From positions 1-30,634 of the forward strand of contig LSSL01007353.1 in the NCBI GenBank assembly GCA_001953115.1: DNA of 30,634 nucleotides. Direction: 5' to 3'. Source of the stretch: Smittium mucronatum. Its lineage: Eukaryota > Kickxellomycota > Harpellomycetes > Harpellales > Legeriomycetaceae. The position numbers were made by a program, and so were the translations under genes. Positions 19,951-30,634 of this stretch are shown in pieces. Within the stretch, counting starts at the first letter, position 1. Each line of letters begins with the position of its first letter. Under the pieces are notes generated by a model. It was not told the DNA's origin and did not search any database. It saw only the letters and a list, made by a program, of their open reading frames with translations.

Positions 19951-20343
19951 ATTTATTTTGCAGATGAATTTTTCGATTCAATAATTTTGAAATTTTCTCA
20001 ATTTTCATTGAAAAAAAGCAAATTTTTTCATTTGAAAAAGGCTAAAAATTCTAAAAGCAAAAAGAAAGACTTCTAATTTATAAAAGGCAATATTATAAAT
20101 TTTTTTAAGGTGAAATTTTATTTATTAAATGCCGAAATCCGATTTGAGAAACTAAAAAAATACGCTTTTAAAATACAAAAATTTGATTTGTGAAACATAA
20201 AATTAATAATGATATTAAAAAAATTATCGATCAAATTATAATGATTTCATTTGAAAACAGTTCAATTTTTCTTATAAATGCTATTTATAATTTCTAATTT
20301 GATTTAAACTAAATCTTCGTGGTTTAAAACTTATAGAAAAAAT
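19951..20343 (-). repeat. Inverted repeat IR3, right arm
   Basis: Reverse-complement partner of 17999-18487. A Lys-rich 70-codon frame at 19864-20076 lies mostly in the arm and is a composition artefact. Confidence 0.85.
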
Positions 20344-23300
20344 GGGATCTATGTAGTGCAATTTTATAAAAATCACCAGATAAGGATATTCTAATTTATT
20401 GGATCAATGATTTTTTTAAATAATTTGATTTTTATTTAAAAAATTTATAATAGAAGCTGAAAATTCGGTTTATAATCATTGTCTTGCTCTATATCACATA
20501 GATCTCAAAATTACCTAACAATTCTGAAATACTCATGGTTCTCTAAACAAAATAGATCATGTATAAAAAAAATATTTTTAAATAGGATAAATTGAATTTA
20601 TTAAGTGATATTAAGAAATATTTATTTATTTTATAATATAAAAATTGGATTTACTTGTTAAATTTGGTGATAAACGGAGTTTTTAATATAAATTTACCTC
20701 ATTTATTATTCATTTTTTAGCCAGGATGCTTGGATTTTTGATCAATATATATAGATAAAATCGGTTTAGAAATAAAAAATTTCGATTTAAAAAAATTGCA
20801 CATTAATAAATGAAAGGCTATCATAAAAATATAATTTTTGATTTAATTTTATTAAATTTTAATCAAAAGTTTAAGTATTATAAAAATATTAACAAAAACC
20901 CAACAAAAAATATTTATGTATTAATTATTAATTATATTTCTAAAACTGAATCTATTATTTAAATGAATTTTTGATTTAATTTTGATTTAATTATATTTAA
21001 CTTTAAAAATTTTATTAAATATTTCATTTAAAATTAATAATTTTTGTATATATTAAATTTTCTGGTTACATTTGTAAATATGGGCTTGCATTAATTTTAT
21101 TTATTAATTTAAATAAATGAAATCGACCAAAAGTGTTCTTTTTTCTTGATATATTTGTCATAATTTTCAAAATAAAAGTTTTATACAACATGAAATAATT
21201 TATTTAAAACTTTTTTTCAACATAGAAATTATCATTTAACACCTCTATCAATAAAAACTCCAAGTACAGCTAATTTTTAATTTTTTTATTATTTATCGAT
21301 GATTCTTTTCTTTAATAATTAAAATGAACGAAGATTATTTTTTTTTAAAAATCTATTTTCTGGTTTATCATTTTAAAATATTTCATATCTTCATTATTTT
21401 ATCAAGTTTTAATAAGAAATAATTCTGATTGAACATTGATTATTTTAAAGATTATTAATATACTGAAATTATATTTGGTTACATAATTAATAATTTAGAA
21501 TAAGAAAATAATTTTAAATAATTTATTCATAATCTAGATTTTTTTTGACTCGATTATACCTTTGTTTTTATATTATTAATCAAGCATTTTTTCTGTAAAA
21601 TTATTAATAACTTTATAAAACTAAATAATACTTTTAAAGATAATAAATGAAAGCTTTTGATAAATATTGTATTTAATCATATGTTAAAATGATGATATAA
21701 AAAAAATCTAAAGGTTTCTAATATCTATATAGATGATTTATGATATACTTATACAATATGCTTATATGATTTTTGCAGTGGGAACCAAGAAAAAAGATTA
21801 AAGATTTATTTAATAGCATCTATAAATTGTTTTTGGATATTAATCGCATTGATAGTGTATGTATAATTTAAAATACAAGATCTTCTCTCGATTTTTTTTG
21901 TTACTTTTAAATAAATATATATCTTATTTTAGATTATTCTCATTCTAATTTTAAGAATATATTTAACCGCGATTTTTCAAACTAAATATTTTTATTTTGT
22001 CATTTCTAAATCTCATGTACGTATATTTATAATCCTCTAATTTTTGAAATTTAATATATTTTACTTCTATTATTTTTATTCTATTTTAATTCCATAAAGA
22101 CTAATTTATTATTCAATAAAAATATGATATTATTTTTTATCCTCAATGACTTTAAGTACTCATTCGTTTTTATTATAGACACCAAGCAGTAATAAAATTT
22201 TATTCTCAAGATGCATTTAACTTTTAATTAAAAAAATTATATCTTATTCATTTAATCCTGTCAAATCATCTAGATATTTAGATGACCAAAAAAAAATTCT
22301 AGAATACTAAATCAAAATTAAAAAATTTAAGTTTGATAAATAATTAAAATTGATAATTTAATAACCACAATAATAAATGTGACTAATTTTCAAGAAAACT
22401 GTTATATTTATATAAAAGTGAACCTAATTTTTTCAAATTCAAATTTGATCTAAATGATAGTATATTCAAGTTTTTCAAATTATTTTTAAGTTGTAATTTA
22501 AAACCCAAAAAAGTGTAAAAATCTTCTAATCGTTAATTATTTTTTTTGTTGTGAATTTTCAACTTAATTTTTTAATATATGTATCTATTGATTCTAAGTA
22601 TCTTTATATTTATAAATATTGTAATTTAATTTGTAAATACAATTATAACCTAAAAAAAGAATTTTTAAATTTTTTCTTTAGAGTTTAATTTTCTCAATTT
22701 CTTTATTTTTTAAATAATAATTGTGTAAAAAATAAAATATTTAAAATAATCTATTACAGCTCAATTTAATTAGACTAGATTATTATCCCTCAGGTGGTTT
22801 TCTTATTGGTTTTTTTTTTAGTTTTTCCTTAGTGCCAAGTAAATAAAAAGATTCACTGATGGTAGAGATTTTTTACAAAAAGAAAAAGTTTACGAGGGAA
22901 TAATTTTATTTCTTACAAACTTTATAAAATTTTACGTTGCTAAACTTTTACGGAAAAAAATCTTATGTGAAATACTTAAAATTGATATTTAATATTTCTT
23001 AATATGAATCCAAGTATATTTTTGAAATTTTTATATGAATACTGATTTTTTTGATTTGGAAAAAAATCAGTGTCATAGAATATACACAAAAACACTTTTT
23101 TTCATCCCTATATTTTACTTATAAAAAATCATACCAGAGGAAAGAAGTATGACCAAGCTCGAAAATAAGATAAAAACTAATTTTCCAGCTGATAAACTTC
23201 GGCTGCATAATATTTCTCAAATTTTTAAAAATTTGTTTTATTTAAATATTTTGTGGGAAAAAAATACACTTATTTTTTACTTATTTTATAAATCCACAAT

Positions 23301-23431
23301 TATTTCAAAGAAAACATATTAGTTCAAAAAAAATAAATTTTTATCTGTTAAAAATTATTTAAGTTTATATAATGTCCTATATTCTGGTTTGGATCTTTTT
23401 CAATACCATTCTAATATGTAAATATTAATTA
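20344..23431. other. Gene-free A+T-rich desert
   Basis: About 3.1 kb of extremely A+T-rich sequence. I found no frame, RNA gene or repeat arm worth a call. Confidence 0.6.
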
Positions 23432-23567
23432 TTTTTTTTTGCAAGGGAGATTTATTTTAAAATTAATAAAAAGTTATAAAAACTATTTTATTAAAATTAA
23501 AAAAAAATTCACGTTATTTCCATTTGCCGTCTAGCAGCTCCATACCTCGAGGACAATGTTACAAGGG
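23432..23567 (-). mobile_element. LINE 3'-end fragment
   Basis: In sense this 136-bp piece carries the last codons of the LINE ORF (similar to L4 PLNQFPVGTEPLERQ and its stop; here the stop is at 23514-23516), the A+T-rich 3' UTR, AATAAA and nine A (T run 23432-23440). The 3' UTR matches 948-1053 and 24409-24504. This copy links that tail to the LINE coding region. No clean target duplication is visible. Confidence 0.82.
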
Positions 23568-24394
23568 ATTAAATACAATTTATGAAATAATATTTTATTA
23601 ACTAAAGGTTTACATTTAATAAAATTAAACTTTGAATTATGAATGAGATAAATTAAAAAAAGTATGAAAAAAAGAAAAAAAGGTTTAAATATGGTGATTA
23701 TAAATTTCTTTTATGATTTTTACACAATAATAAAAGCTTTTATTATCTTTTTTTAATTTTTTCGGGTTTATAATATTAGCAATACCTTCAAAAAATGCAA
23801 CTGATTATTTATTGAATTTAAAACATCATTTTTTACCAAAATGGTAAAAAAATCAATTTCGAAATTTCTCGGAAAGAATGGTAATTTTAAATAACGTGTA
23901 ATCTATATAAAAAAAATCTTTGTTTTGACTATCTTAAATTTATCTCTATTAAACAATACTCAAAAATATAATTCTCTTAAATCAGTAAATATCAATAAAA
24001 ATCTAATGGGTAATGATATAAAATTTTTTTGAAATTTTTGAATAATTTTTGAGTATTTTTTTTTATTTTTCATATATTCTAAGTTTTTTAAAAGTATTAA
24101 AGTTAATGATCTTGTCTTCTTATCAGTAAATTATACCTAATCTACAACTTTAACTAATTCAATGCTGAATTGAACCAAAAAACATATATTTAACTTGTAG
24201 AATATTTATTTCTATGTAATATATAATAAGTTATCATTAAATTATTCACTTATTTTTTTGATTTTTGTAAATTTGGCTTCTACTGTTAATAAACTTCTAA
24301 ATATAACTAAGCGCGTATATATATAAGTAGAAAATCATTATAATATAGTGAATTTATTCAAAATTTTCTAATTTTTTTTATAAGGTTAAAGATT
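23568..24394. other. Gene-free A+T-rich stretch
   Basis: No gene, RNA or repeat recognised. Confidence 0.6.
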
Positions 24395-24408
24395 TTCTTA
24401 TTATTCTT
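24395..24408. repeat. Target-site duplication, left copy (14 bp)
   Basis: TTCTTATTATTCTT directly before the T run of the 24409-24504 insertion; exact copy at 24505-24518. Confidence 0.85.
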
Positions 24409-24504
24409 TTTTTTTTTTTTACGGTAAATTTATTTTAAAGTTAATAGAAAGTTTATAAAAAGCTATTAAAAGTCATAAAAACTAATTTAAAAAAGTGAAA
24501 GTCA
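24409..24504 (-). mobile_element. LINE tail-only insertion (96 bp)
   Basis: In sense: A+T-rich 3' UTR, AATAAA, then poly-A, with no coding part. It shares AGTCATAAAAACTAATTTAA-type sequence with 948-1053 and has an internal near-duplication of about 20 bases. Exact 14-bp duplications flank it. Confidence 0.85.
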
Positions 24505-24518
24505 TTCTTATTATTCTT
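24505..24518. repeat. Target-site duplication, right copy (14 bp)
   Basis: Exact copy of TTCTTATTATTCTT at the truncated end of the insertion. Confidence 0.85.
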
Positions 24519-26449
24519 CTAATATAAAATTTCAAAAAATTAGGCATTTTTATTAAGTTTCATTAATATTAAAATAAAAAAATTAATAATGATAAATTTT
24601 TAAAATATTCGCATCTATATCATCAAGCTGACATGAATTTCCAAATTTATTTATCCAATTTATAATACTTGACCACAAATTTTGAAAATAAGTGCATTAT
24701 ATAAGGAAAATTATTTTTTGGTTATAAGCTATAAATTCTTAATATTTTTTTATAAATATAAACTATTGTCAAAAAAAGTAAATTTTGAAGAAACTTACTC
24801 TTCTTTTTAAAAATCACCTAAAATAATTTGAATTTATATATAAGTCAAATTTACCCTATAATTGGTCAATTTTTTTTTTGATAAAATAATTGTTTAATCT
24901 ATAAACTCTATATCCTGATTAAATAAGATATTTCTGTATTTTTTTAAGAAAAAATTAAATAAAATTCACCAATACATCATTTAACCACCAAAAAAAAAAT
25001 TTAACTCATTCTGATTAATTTTAATAATTATGTAAGGGGAATAAATTTTTTTTGAAAGATACATTACAGCTAGCCTATTTTCTAATCAATTACAAAATAA
25101 AAAATAAATATCCATAAAATATTTTCAAAACTTCATTAATTAATAATATGATAGCTAATTTTTATTTTCAATAATTCTCCTTAGTAAACAGATAATTTCC
25201 AAACATATTAGTTATTTTTTTAATTATGGTTTATTAAATGATTTTAAACTTGCGATATTTATATTTTACACCAAAAACTAGAAAAATAATTTCAATAATT
25301 GATTAAATTAAATATTAAAAACAAAAAATTAGAAAAAAACTAATTGATATATTTTTTTAAACATTCGACAACAAATAATTCTTCAAAAATAATAATTCTT
25401 ATATATTATTTCCTGAAATTATTCTAATAATTCTTATTATTTAATAATATTTAAATCTAAAAAGCAATAACAGATACTAAATAATTTAAATCATCATTTG
25501 AAAAATTAAAAAAAAATTGATATTGATAATATATAATTTATCATATTTTCTGTAAATATTACCCCAATGGGTAAAAAAAAACTTTAAGAGGCTATTTATA
25601 AATAAATATCACTTTAAAAGGCTTAATTTTAATTTTTCTTGCATATTATCATAACATTTTGTAATTAATTTTTTGAAAAAAACAAATTAGATTGATAAAC
25701 TTATTAATTTAAGAATTAAAGAAATTTTTTTATATAAATTATTTAAATTTCACGATGAATTTTTTTTCTATTTCTATTTCTACTAGATGATATATAAATA
25801 TGTAATTAGAGTCTAAATTGTTTGTATTCTCTTAAAAAATAAAAATTGGACAGAAACTGAGTAAAAATAAGCAATATTTTGGAATTTACTTTTTTCGACC
25901 GCTTTCAAGTAAATTTATAAATTATAATTCAAAAATTCAAAAAAATATATTTTTTTTTAGGAATTTTTCAATTCAATATTTTAGTTTAAATAGAGCTAAA
26001 ACTATTTTATTTGGGTATATTTTAAAAAATAAAGATATTTTAGAGAGTAATTTACAAATTTAGGCTTAATAATTCCTATTTCTTCGGTTTAAAATCTTAT
26101 AATATTAGCCAAAATATCACAGTATTAATTATGCGTATATAAAAAAAAATTAAAATTTATTAAATTTATTAAATTAAATATTATAAAGAAATTTTTTTTA
26201 AGTGATTGAATCATATTTTTGAATAAGAAAAACTAGCTGATACAATTGAATAATAATAATTAATACAGTTAAATATAAGTAATAATTTCTTCAAAAACTT
26301 TTTAATTAAAATTTTAATACAAAAGTAAAATGTGATTATTAATAATAAATTCTGTTATATTTATTTTTATATTTTATAAAAAATTTAAAACAAAATGACA
26401 ATCAAAAATTTAACCAATTATATCCTGACCTAATATGTTCTACTTACCA
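24519..26449. other. Gene-free A+T-rich desert
   Basis: About 1.9 kb with no coding frame, RNA gene or repeat that I can support. The composition changes sharply near 26440, where L2 begins. Confidence 0.6.
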
Positions 26450-27985
26450 ATTTGGATTTGGTTTCAGGAGTTTAGTGCTCTTATATTCACATGAAGATTA
26501 ATAGACTGTGTGACAAGGGTTACAGTCAGCAACAATGCGTCACCGAAACCACTTTTCTGCGTGTTTAACAACATTATTTGGATTTTGGAGAAAGTAAAAC
26601 TAAGCTTTCCTTCAAGAATCCTTCTAAGAAACCAGATCAAGGTTCAGCACAGTATTTTAGAAAAAGAAGCTGGGTGATAATTTTTCAGGTTTTTTCACCT
26701 TTCCAAATCTCATCCTGAACATTTTAATATCAGATGCTTGATCAAATCAGGCGTCGTGCCTTGCAGAACTGAAATTCTCGCAATTATCTCCTATCTAAAA
26801 TTGCCACTGGCCAATTTGAGCGTAGATTTAAAAAGGCCGGTTCGTATTTTGATGATTACCTGGATCCCTTTGAATTATTCATGACATATCATCTCCAAGC
26901 CCCTGACACCACTGATTCTTCTGGTCTCACTCTAGTCGACCCATTTATTGATCATACTGCTGTAATTATTTCTTTTTCGAGCCTGAAGCACTTTGGGTTA
27001 TTGATATTGAATCTCTTGGAACATCTCAATTTACCAAAGACCAGGTAACTATTCGGGTCTCAGCTGTATTTTATATCAAATCTGCTATCCATTTTTTCAG
27101 GCTGCGCCACTTTTAGAAGGCCTTCTCTCTGGCTAACTTAGTCTTAGTTCAGACTGCATTCAGTTTAGATCTTCTCGGCTTTTTTTATTGCTTTTGTTTT
27201 CAAAGAACCGACTATCAGTCATGATTCCATTTTTATTATTGTTACTGCCTTGCATTTCTGGAACTGTTCATCCTTAATAATTCCCCACCATATGTGGCTT
27301 TTGGAATGAGCACTGACTGCACCAGTATTTCTCTTAATGTAATCGGCATTTTTTCCCGAATAGAAAAAAAATACATAATGTTAAACGCTTTTCCTGCATT
27401 TTCGATATTATTTCTGATTCTCTAACCAGTATTCCATTTTTTGTTAAACATGACTCCAAGATATTTGTTTTCATAAACTTTAGGGACTATTCCGTCTTGG
27501 ATGGTTAGCCCTATGTATTTTTGGGAGTTGATAATATTTACTCAGCACTTCGATTTACTCACTTGCATTTCCTATTTAATAGACCGCTTTGTAATATTTT
27601 CGAAATCTATTTGCAGCTATGCTGTTATTTTAGCCAAAAACACAGCATCATCTGCAAACAGCAGTCCTTTGATATTTTGGTTTATTTCAGGAATATTGGC
27701 CCTTTTTATTTTTTCTATAATATTGTTGATAAAGAAGTCGAATAATTTCGGTAAGGCTGGGTACCCTTGACTGACACCGCGGTTATATTTGACTGACTCT
27801 CTTATAATTTTTGCAGCTCTGAAGTATATTTTAGGCGCTTCATAAAGCGCTCTAATCAATTTGTGAAGATTTCCTACAATTTTTTGTTGCCGGATTTTTG
27901 TGAGAAGAGTTGGTGTTTAACTCTGTTGTATACCTTTGCAAAGTCTATAAGGCCTAGCAAATCTGCAGTACCTTTATTTTTCGCT
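26450..27985 (-). pseudogene. LINE ORF remnant of L2 (RT to zinc knuckle)
   Basis: Reading leftwards: LIDFAKVYNRVKH (near 27945-27905, degenerate form of the first catalytic motif), a frameshift, then an open piece at 27617-27859 with RGVSQGYPALPKLFDFFIN and the catalytic LLFADDAVFLA (FADD near 27647-27658). After stops come pieces aligning with L1 (YLG-type and KKWN near 27475-27430, SVLIPKATYGGE near 27295-27260). The zinc-knuckle region near 26712-26860 shows IKIRTGLF and IKHLILKCSG, matching L4 MKTGSF and DHILIECYRW; its His and last Cys remain, while the first Cys pair is disrupted by a frameshift. It is not functional and is the most decayed of the right-hand copies together with L3. 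Confidence 0.82.
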
Positions 27986-27992
27986 GCCTTAC
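26450..27992 (-). mobile_element. LINE copy L2, decayed
   Basis: Minus-strand LINE remnant that begins inside the RT domain immediately after the poly-A of L3 and runs through RT, the connection region and the zinc-knuckle region to an indistinct 3' end near 26450. It has many stops and frameshifts. The abrupt start suggests L3 inserted here and the rest of L2 lies beyond L3 and L4, outside the window. Confidence 0.85.
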
Positions 27993-28011
27993 TTTTTTTA
28001 AAAAAATTAAA

Positions 28012-28017
28012 TTTATT
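28012..28017 (-). terminator. AATAAA signal of L3
   Basis: AATAAA in sense, 12 bases before the L3 poly-A run. Confidence 0.55.
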
Positions 28018-28048
28018 AAGAATTATAATTAATATAATATAACTTATA

Positions 28049-29850
28049 TCATCCAGTTAAATCCCGAACCACTAAGGTCTTCATACCATTGAGACTTTGG
28101 GTCAAGAATTTTGGAGCTTCTATTAGCATATGGGGAGTATAAGTGCGTGTATTTATGTTTGTAGATAAAAATGATGCTGTACCTACATCTCTCTGACTGC
28201 CAGATTTACAGAATTCTTGCGAATTCCTGATACGGTAAATATCAACACCCCTCCAAGGATTCATCTCAGTAACCAGTTTATGGTTAAACTAAGTAGATTA
28301 TTATTGATTTTCGGAAAGAATTTTCCCATTTTTTAGTTTCTTTGTTTATTCCATCTGGAAAATTCTAGAATTAGATGCTCCACAGATTCTGTAATTTCCA
28401 TATTGCAAAATGGGTATTTTCTAAGATATTTTCTGCAGATTATTTTTGATTTTTCTATTTACTGCGCAGTTCTAAATATACAGGTTCTTATTTTTATAAT
28501 TTCTTGTATTGCATTGGAGCACTCCAGAAATTTTAGTTCCATATCTTTTATATTTCTGATATGACCGATTCCTGTTGTTTTAGTCCAATGACTAATACAC
28601 TGAATTCATTTTTCTGGTATTCATATCGATTTACTTACTTGTCTCTCCAGGTGTCTCGTGCAAACAGAAAATTTTAGTTTATCTTCGGTTACCTGTGACC
28701 CATGTGTTCAGTTATGACCTCATTAGCTGTATTATTATTTTTGGTATCCATGTGTTCAATTTAAGCCTTTTGTAGTAGGACATTTTTCTGTCTAACGCTG
28801 TATTTTTATAGACTATGTTTAACCTTAGTTCCTCTCTTAGTCTTTTCAGTGCTATAGCTATACCAGCTCCTACAAATATACGCGTAGCTGAGCCCACAAC
28901 TGTTAAGATTTTCTTGGATCTATCATTACCGATGCCAAATATTTCACCTCTGTAATTAGCTATCGGTATTAAAACAGACCCGATGAATGTGGTGCGCAGC
29001 TTCATCGGTATATTTTTGTTTCTCAGGAAAAATTACATCCCATACAATAGCTTCCATGAATTTTTTACTTTGTGGTTGATCTCTGATATATGATTCCATC
29101 CTTTGAAGAAAACTACACACAGATAATTTTATAGCTCAACTTGAGGGACCTTTCCTCCCTGTATTGTAAAAATCATATTTTTTTCGTAATTTGAGCCTAT
29201 AACTCCACGTTTAGCCGCGTTTACCTTCATCTCCCATAACTGTACTATTGACTAATTTTTTCAAGAGCTATTTTTAACTCAGCTGGACTGTCAGAAAATA
29301 CGACAGCATCGCCAGCTATAAGAAGTGCTTTTATTTTCTCTGCAGTTCCCGGGACAAAAATCCCTCTTATATTCTCCAGTAAATCGTTAATATAGAATTC
29401 ATAAAGTATTGGCGAGACTGAACATCCCTGTATGACCCCACAATTGTAGTCTGCTGTATCACTTATATTGCTTCAAGTCCTAATACAAATTATCGGATAA
29501 ATGTAAAACGAAATTATCACATTGTATAAATTCATCTTTTGTCCTAAAACCAGTCTATTCCTTTAATAATATATTATGGCGAGAGCCAAGTTTTCTTAAT
29601 CTGTATTCAAATATTTATGATACAATTTTAACTATTGTCGAAATAAGAGATAAATATTTACAGCTGTTCGAATCTCTCAAGACGTCTTCTTAGGAACTGG
29701 GAATAATATAATTGTTATAAATTTTTCTGGAATATATACTGAGTACCAGATATTATTTAAGATTTTTATAATTGACTTTTCCAAGCCAGATTCTGGAATT
29801 CTTTCGAACAATACGGGCTTCTAGAAATCTATTGATATAACTTCTATCTC
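28049..29850 (-). pseudogene. LINE ORF remnant of L3
   Basis: Sense order: FERIPESGLEKS (near 29810), LNNIW with FPVPKK (29755-29690), then QGCSVSPILYEFYINDL (near 29435-29385), then LLIAGDAVVFSD (29290-29330) where the first catalytic Asp of FADD is Gly (29311-29313). The block with the first catalytic Asp (YIDYSKAYD in L1) appears missing between about 29540 and 29480. The piece 28712-29005 matches the L1 region FINSVLMPIGCYGGETYG. The knuckle near 28385-28440 reads PFCNMEITESVEHLILEFSR, so two of the four zinc ligands are lost. The last piece, 28049-28264, ends at the ORF stop. The enzyme must be dead. Confidence 0.82.
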
Positions 29851-29873
29851 CGGGGCTTTTTTTTATCATATTC

Positions 29874-29879
29874 TTTATT
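29874..29879 (-). terminator. AATAAA signal of L4
   Basis: AATAAA in sense, nine bases before the poly-A run 29857-29864. Confidence 0.6.
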
Positions 29880-29978
29880 ACTCTTGTATTTTTCATTAAA
29901 AGGATTTTATTTATAATATTTAAATACTAGAGAAAAAAATAAAATAATAATACAATAAAAGGTAAAAATAATAATATT

Positions 29979-30632
29979 TCATCCCACTCCCATCTGTCGC
30001 TCTAGAGGCTCCGTACCCACTGGGAATTGGTTCAAGGGGGCTGGTGATTCACTTATACCTTCTAGTATAGTCAATCTAGCAACTCGAATGCCGTCCGAAA
30101 ATTTCGCTGTTTCCAACTCAATATTCTGTCCGGCTGCGCCAGCACGAAGCTGACTAAAAAAAATTTTAGACCCCCCCCCAAGGATTTTTCCAACTAGCTC
30201 TAAATGAACTTCATTGGATGAGATAAACGAAACTTCACGTGAATTTTTGATCGAAGAAGGCATACACCTTCCGGTAGTTCTATTTCTTATTGAATTCCAT
30301 CGGTAACATTCGATTAGGATGTGATCTGTAGTTTCAGGAGTTTTTAGGCCGCAGCATGGACAAATAAGTTTATATTTTTCTTCCACCATTTTCATGTTAG
30401 CCAGACGCTGCGTATTCCAGAAACTTCCCGTTTTCATTTTTCCGATGTCCTGGAGGCCTTGTCTTAGTTCTGGATATATAGCCTGTAAATTTATCCGATC
30501 TCTTTTGTTTTTTATTTTCCGCTGTAGGGCCCACAGAATGATTTTCGTGCGATTGTTTTTCGCTTTTCTATTAGCCAATGAGATTACTGTTTGGCCATTT
30601 TCACCAATATGGCAGTATTTTTTAATCCAGCG
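29979..30632 (-). CDS. LINE ORF, C-terminal region with CCHC zinc knuckle (partial)
   Basis: An open frame of 217 codons with its natural stop, continuing past the window edge, so it has no start here. It carries KMKTGSFWNTQRLANMK followed by a zinc knuckle: Cys-x2-Cys-x9-His-x4-Cys over LICPCCGLKTPETTDHILIE and the next residue (codons 30306-30362). This C-terminal knuckle is usual in several LINE clades and is thought to bind nucleic acid during target-primed reverse transcription. After it come about 108 residues with LVGKILGGG and the end PLERQMGVG. L2, L3 and 23432-23567 have decayed versions of the same region. With no stops or frameshifts, L4 is young; whether its RT is intact cannot be seen. 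Confidence 0.85.
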   Translation of the reverse strand, partial: RWIKKYCHIGENGQTVISLANRKAKNNRTKIILWALQRKIKNKRDRINLQAIYPELRQGLQDIGKMKTGSFWNTQRLANMKMVEEKYKLICPCCGLKTPETTDHILIECYRWNSIRNRTTGRCMPSSIKNSREVSFISSNEVHLELVGKILGGGSKIFFSQLRAGAAGQNIELETAKFSDGIRVARLTILEGISESPAPLNQFPVGTEPLERQMGVG

Positions 30633-30634
30633 TG

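Larger units (their letters stand above)
27993..29856 (-). mobile_element. LINE copy L3, decayed, ends in poly-A
   Basis: The 3' end is a run of seven A in sense (27993-27999) with AATAAA at 28012-28017. Its upstream limit is the poly-A of L4. It spans RT, connection, zinc knuckle and ORF end with many lesions, including an apparent internal deletion in the RT domain. Confidence 0.85.
29857..30634 (-). mobile_element. LINE copy L4, 3' part, runs off the right edge
   Basis: The C-terminal coding region is intact, followed by a 3' UTR, AATAAA (29874-29879) and eight A in sense (29857-29864). L3 sequence follows at once. The 3' UTR differs from the one at 948-1053, so L4 belongs to another subfamily. 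The 5' part lies outside the window. Confidence 0.88.

Noticed and set aside
7986..20076. Frames at 7986-8168, 10995-11216 and 19864-20076.
   Set aside because: Phe/Ile/Lys/Asn-rich translations expected from A+T-rich DNA, with no motif or context.
26731..27127. Apparent plus-strand gene: a frame with MLDQIRRRALQN, one TGA and a long open part, with a possible GT-AG intron near 27043-27101.
   Set aside because: The minus strand of the same stretch aligns with the LINE C-terminal region of L4 (IKIRTGLF, IKHLILKCSG). The plus frame is its antisense shadow.
1..30634. tRNA, rRNA, CRISPR array, telomere repeat, prokaryotic operon.
   Set aside because: I looked for T-loop words, clover-leaf spacing, regular spacer arrays and telomere-like words and saw none that hold up; a tRNAscan or Rfam search would be decisive.

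Overview
The window reads as eukaryotic, very A+T-rich DNA (by eye roughly four fifths A+T) with almost no genes. I see one ordinary protein gene, an intronless 268-codon type II membrane glycosyltransferase-like protein (1417-2223, minus). I see no rRNA, tRNA, CRISPR or bacterial operon structure. The intronless gene, the AATAAA directly after its stop codon, the A+T bias and the LINE-littered gene desert would fit a large-genome microsporidian. That assignment is a guess and other A+T-rich eukaryotes are possible.

Layout. 1-1200: a 5'-truncated LINE reverse transcriptase (L1, minus) with a well-preserved reading frame, split by a 106-bp insertion of a LINE tail (948-1053) flanked by a perfect 13-bp target duplication. 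1417-2223: the glycosyltransferase-like gene. 2787-2983: a 197-bp MITE-like element with 20-bp terminal inverted repeats. 3893-4524, 14437-15302 and 15474-16102: three copies of a roughly 630-bp polyadenylated, SINE-like element (called R here); the last two lie tail to tail and form a large inverted repeat. 7.7-9.35 kb, 13.1-14.4 kb and 18.0-20.3 kb: three diverged inverted-repeat pairs with arms 1.0-1.5 kb apart. 23432-23567 and 24409-24504: two more LINE tail fragments, one with a 14-bp target duplication. 26450-30634: three LINE copies (L2, L3, L4) in the same minus orientation, each starting exactly at the poly-A of the next, best read as nested insertions of increasing age from right to left. 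The remaining stretches are gene-free A+T-rich DNA.

How the parts relate. The LINE family carries an FADD-type reverse transcriptase and a C-terminal CCHC zinc knuckle, ends in AATAAA plus poly-A, and leaves 13-14-bp duplications, as expected of target-primed reverse transcription. The R elements end in AATAAA plus poly-A too, and their last 40 or so bases resemble the LINE tail. R is therefore proposed as a non-autonomous partner mobilised by this LINE. R has no conserved reading frame but has a conserved stem-loop and an A-box-like motif near its 5' end. That LINE/R pair and the cluster of inverted repeats are the most interesting content of the window.
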